Shown here: positions 5,629 to 5,714 of the stretch, one piece after another
Numbering within the stretch: position 1 is the stretch's first letter
How the letters are laid out: each line of letters opens with the position of its first letter
Assembly: GCA_013812565.1 (NCBI GenBank)
Contig: JACCTF010001050.1
Location: 1-5,714, forward strand
Origin: Pyrinomonadaceae bacterium
Lineage (GTDB): Bacteria > Acidobacteriota > Blastocatellia > Pyrinomonadales > Pyrinomonadaceae
DNA length: 5,714 bases
Direction of reading: 5' to 3'
The notes under the pieces: generated by a model
Databases searched by the model: none
Told to the model about the DNA's origin: nothing
Seen by the model: the letters and a program-made list of their open reading frames with translations, nothing else
Translations under genes and position numbers: made by a program

Positions 5629-5714
5629 ATGTCTGAGACCTCGAACACCAGCAATCTCTTTAAGAAGATTGCCACTAACCGAAGCAACCGACGCCGTTTT
5701 ATGGGCCAGGCCGG
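5629..5714 (+). CDS. N-terminus of a probable Tat-exported protein (partial, runs off the window)
   Basis: The first 28 codons are visible. The peptide is polar (MSETSNTSNLFKK) and then reaches S19-N20-R21-R22-R23-F24-M25-G26-Q27-A28, a good match to the twin-arginine motif (S/T)-R-R-x-F-(L/M), with a Gly/Ala-rich stretch apparently starting as the window ends. That predicts export of a folded, often cofactor-containing protein. In acidobacterial-type genomes such polar-then-RRRF leaders are often found on ferritin-like or oxidoreductase proteins; this is recollection, and nothing of the mature protein is visible. The start is supported by GAAAGGA upstream, and the gene has its own promoter and long leader. 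Confidence 0.75.
   Translation, partial: MSETSNTSNLFKKIATNRSNRRRFMGQA

Overview
The window looks like a chromosomal segment of a Gram-negative, LPS-making bacterium with moderate GC content. Its core is a three-gene ADP-heptose / inner-core LPS block (waaF-type heptosyltransferase, heptose kinase, heptose adenylyltransferase), preceded by a secreted soluble lytic transglycosylase. Protein style, such as the C-P-I-D-H-R-C-M segment of the heptosyltransferase and the Tat-type N-terminus at the right edge, fits Acidobacteriota (Blastocatellia-like). That placement is an impression from the sequence, not a tested assignment.

Layout: positions 1-6 carry what looks like the first two codons of a minus-strand gene with a strong Shine-Dalgarno site. 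Positions 7-548 are non-coding and include a long imperfect hairpin (384-487) built from 7-base units. The transglycosylase gene runs from 549 to 2015. A second, unrelated 7-base-periodic hairpin lies at 2079-2132, followed by possible promoter elements. The heptose block follows on the plus strand: waaF (2273-3364), a previously overlooked 27-codon ORF (3361-3444), rfaE1/hldA (3441-4475) and rfaE2/hldC (4490-5029). Positions 5030-5628 are non-coding, with several hairpins and a good sigma70-type promoter. The window ends in the first 28 codons of a gene with a twin-arginine signal.

How the genes work together: the kinase phosphorylates D-glycero-D-manno-heptose 7-phosphate at C1. After a phosphatase step not encoded here, the adenylyltransferase makes ADP-heptose. 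WaaF-like GT9 enzymes use ADP-heptose (normally after epimerisation by HldD, also absent here) to build the inner core. The transglycosylase cuts peptidoglycan in the same envelope compartment, but its separate upstream region suggests separate transcription.

No mobile element, CRISPR array, RNA gene or defence system is visible. The most unusual points are the microORF joined to both neighbours by ATGA stop/start overlaps, the two heptamer-periodic palindromes flanking the transglycosylase gene, and the structured leader before the Tat-type gene.
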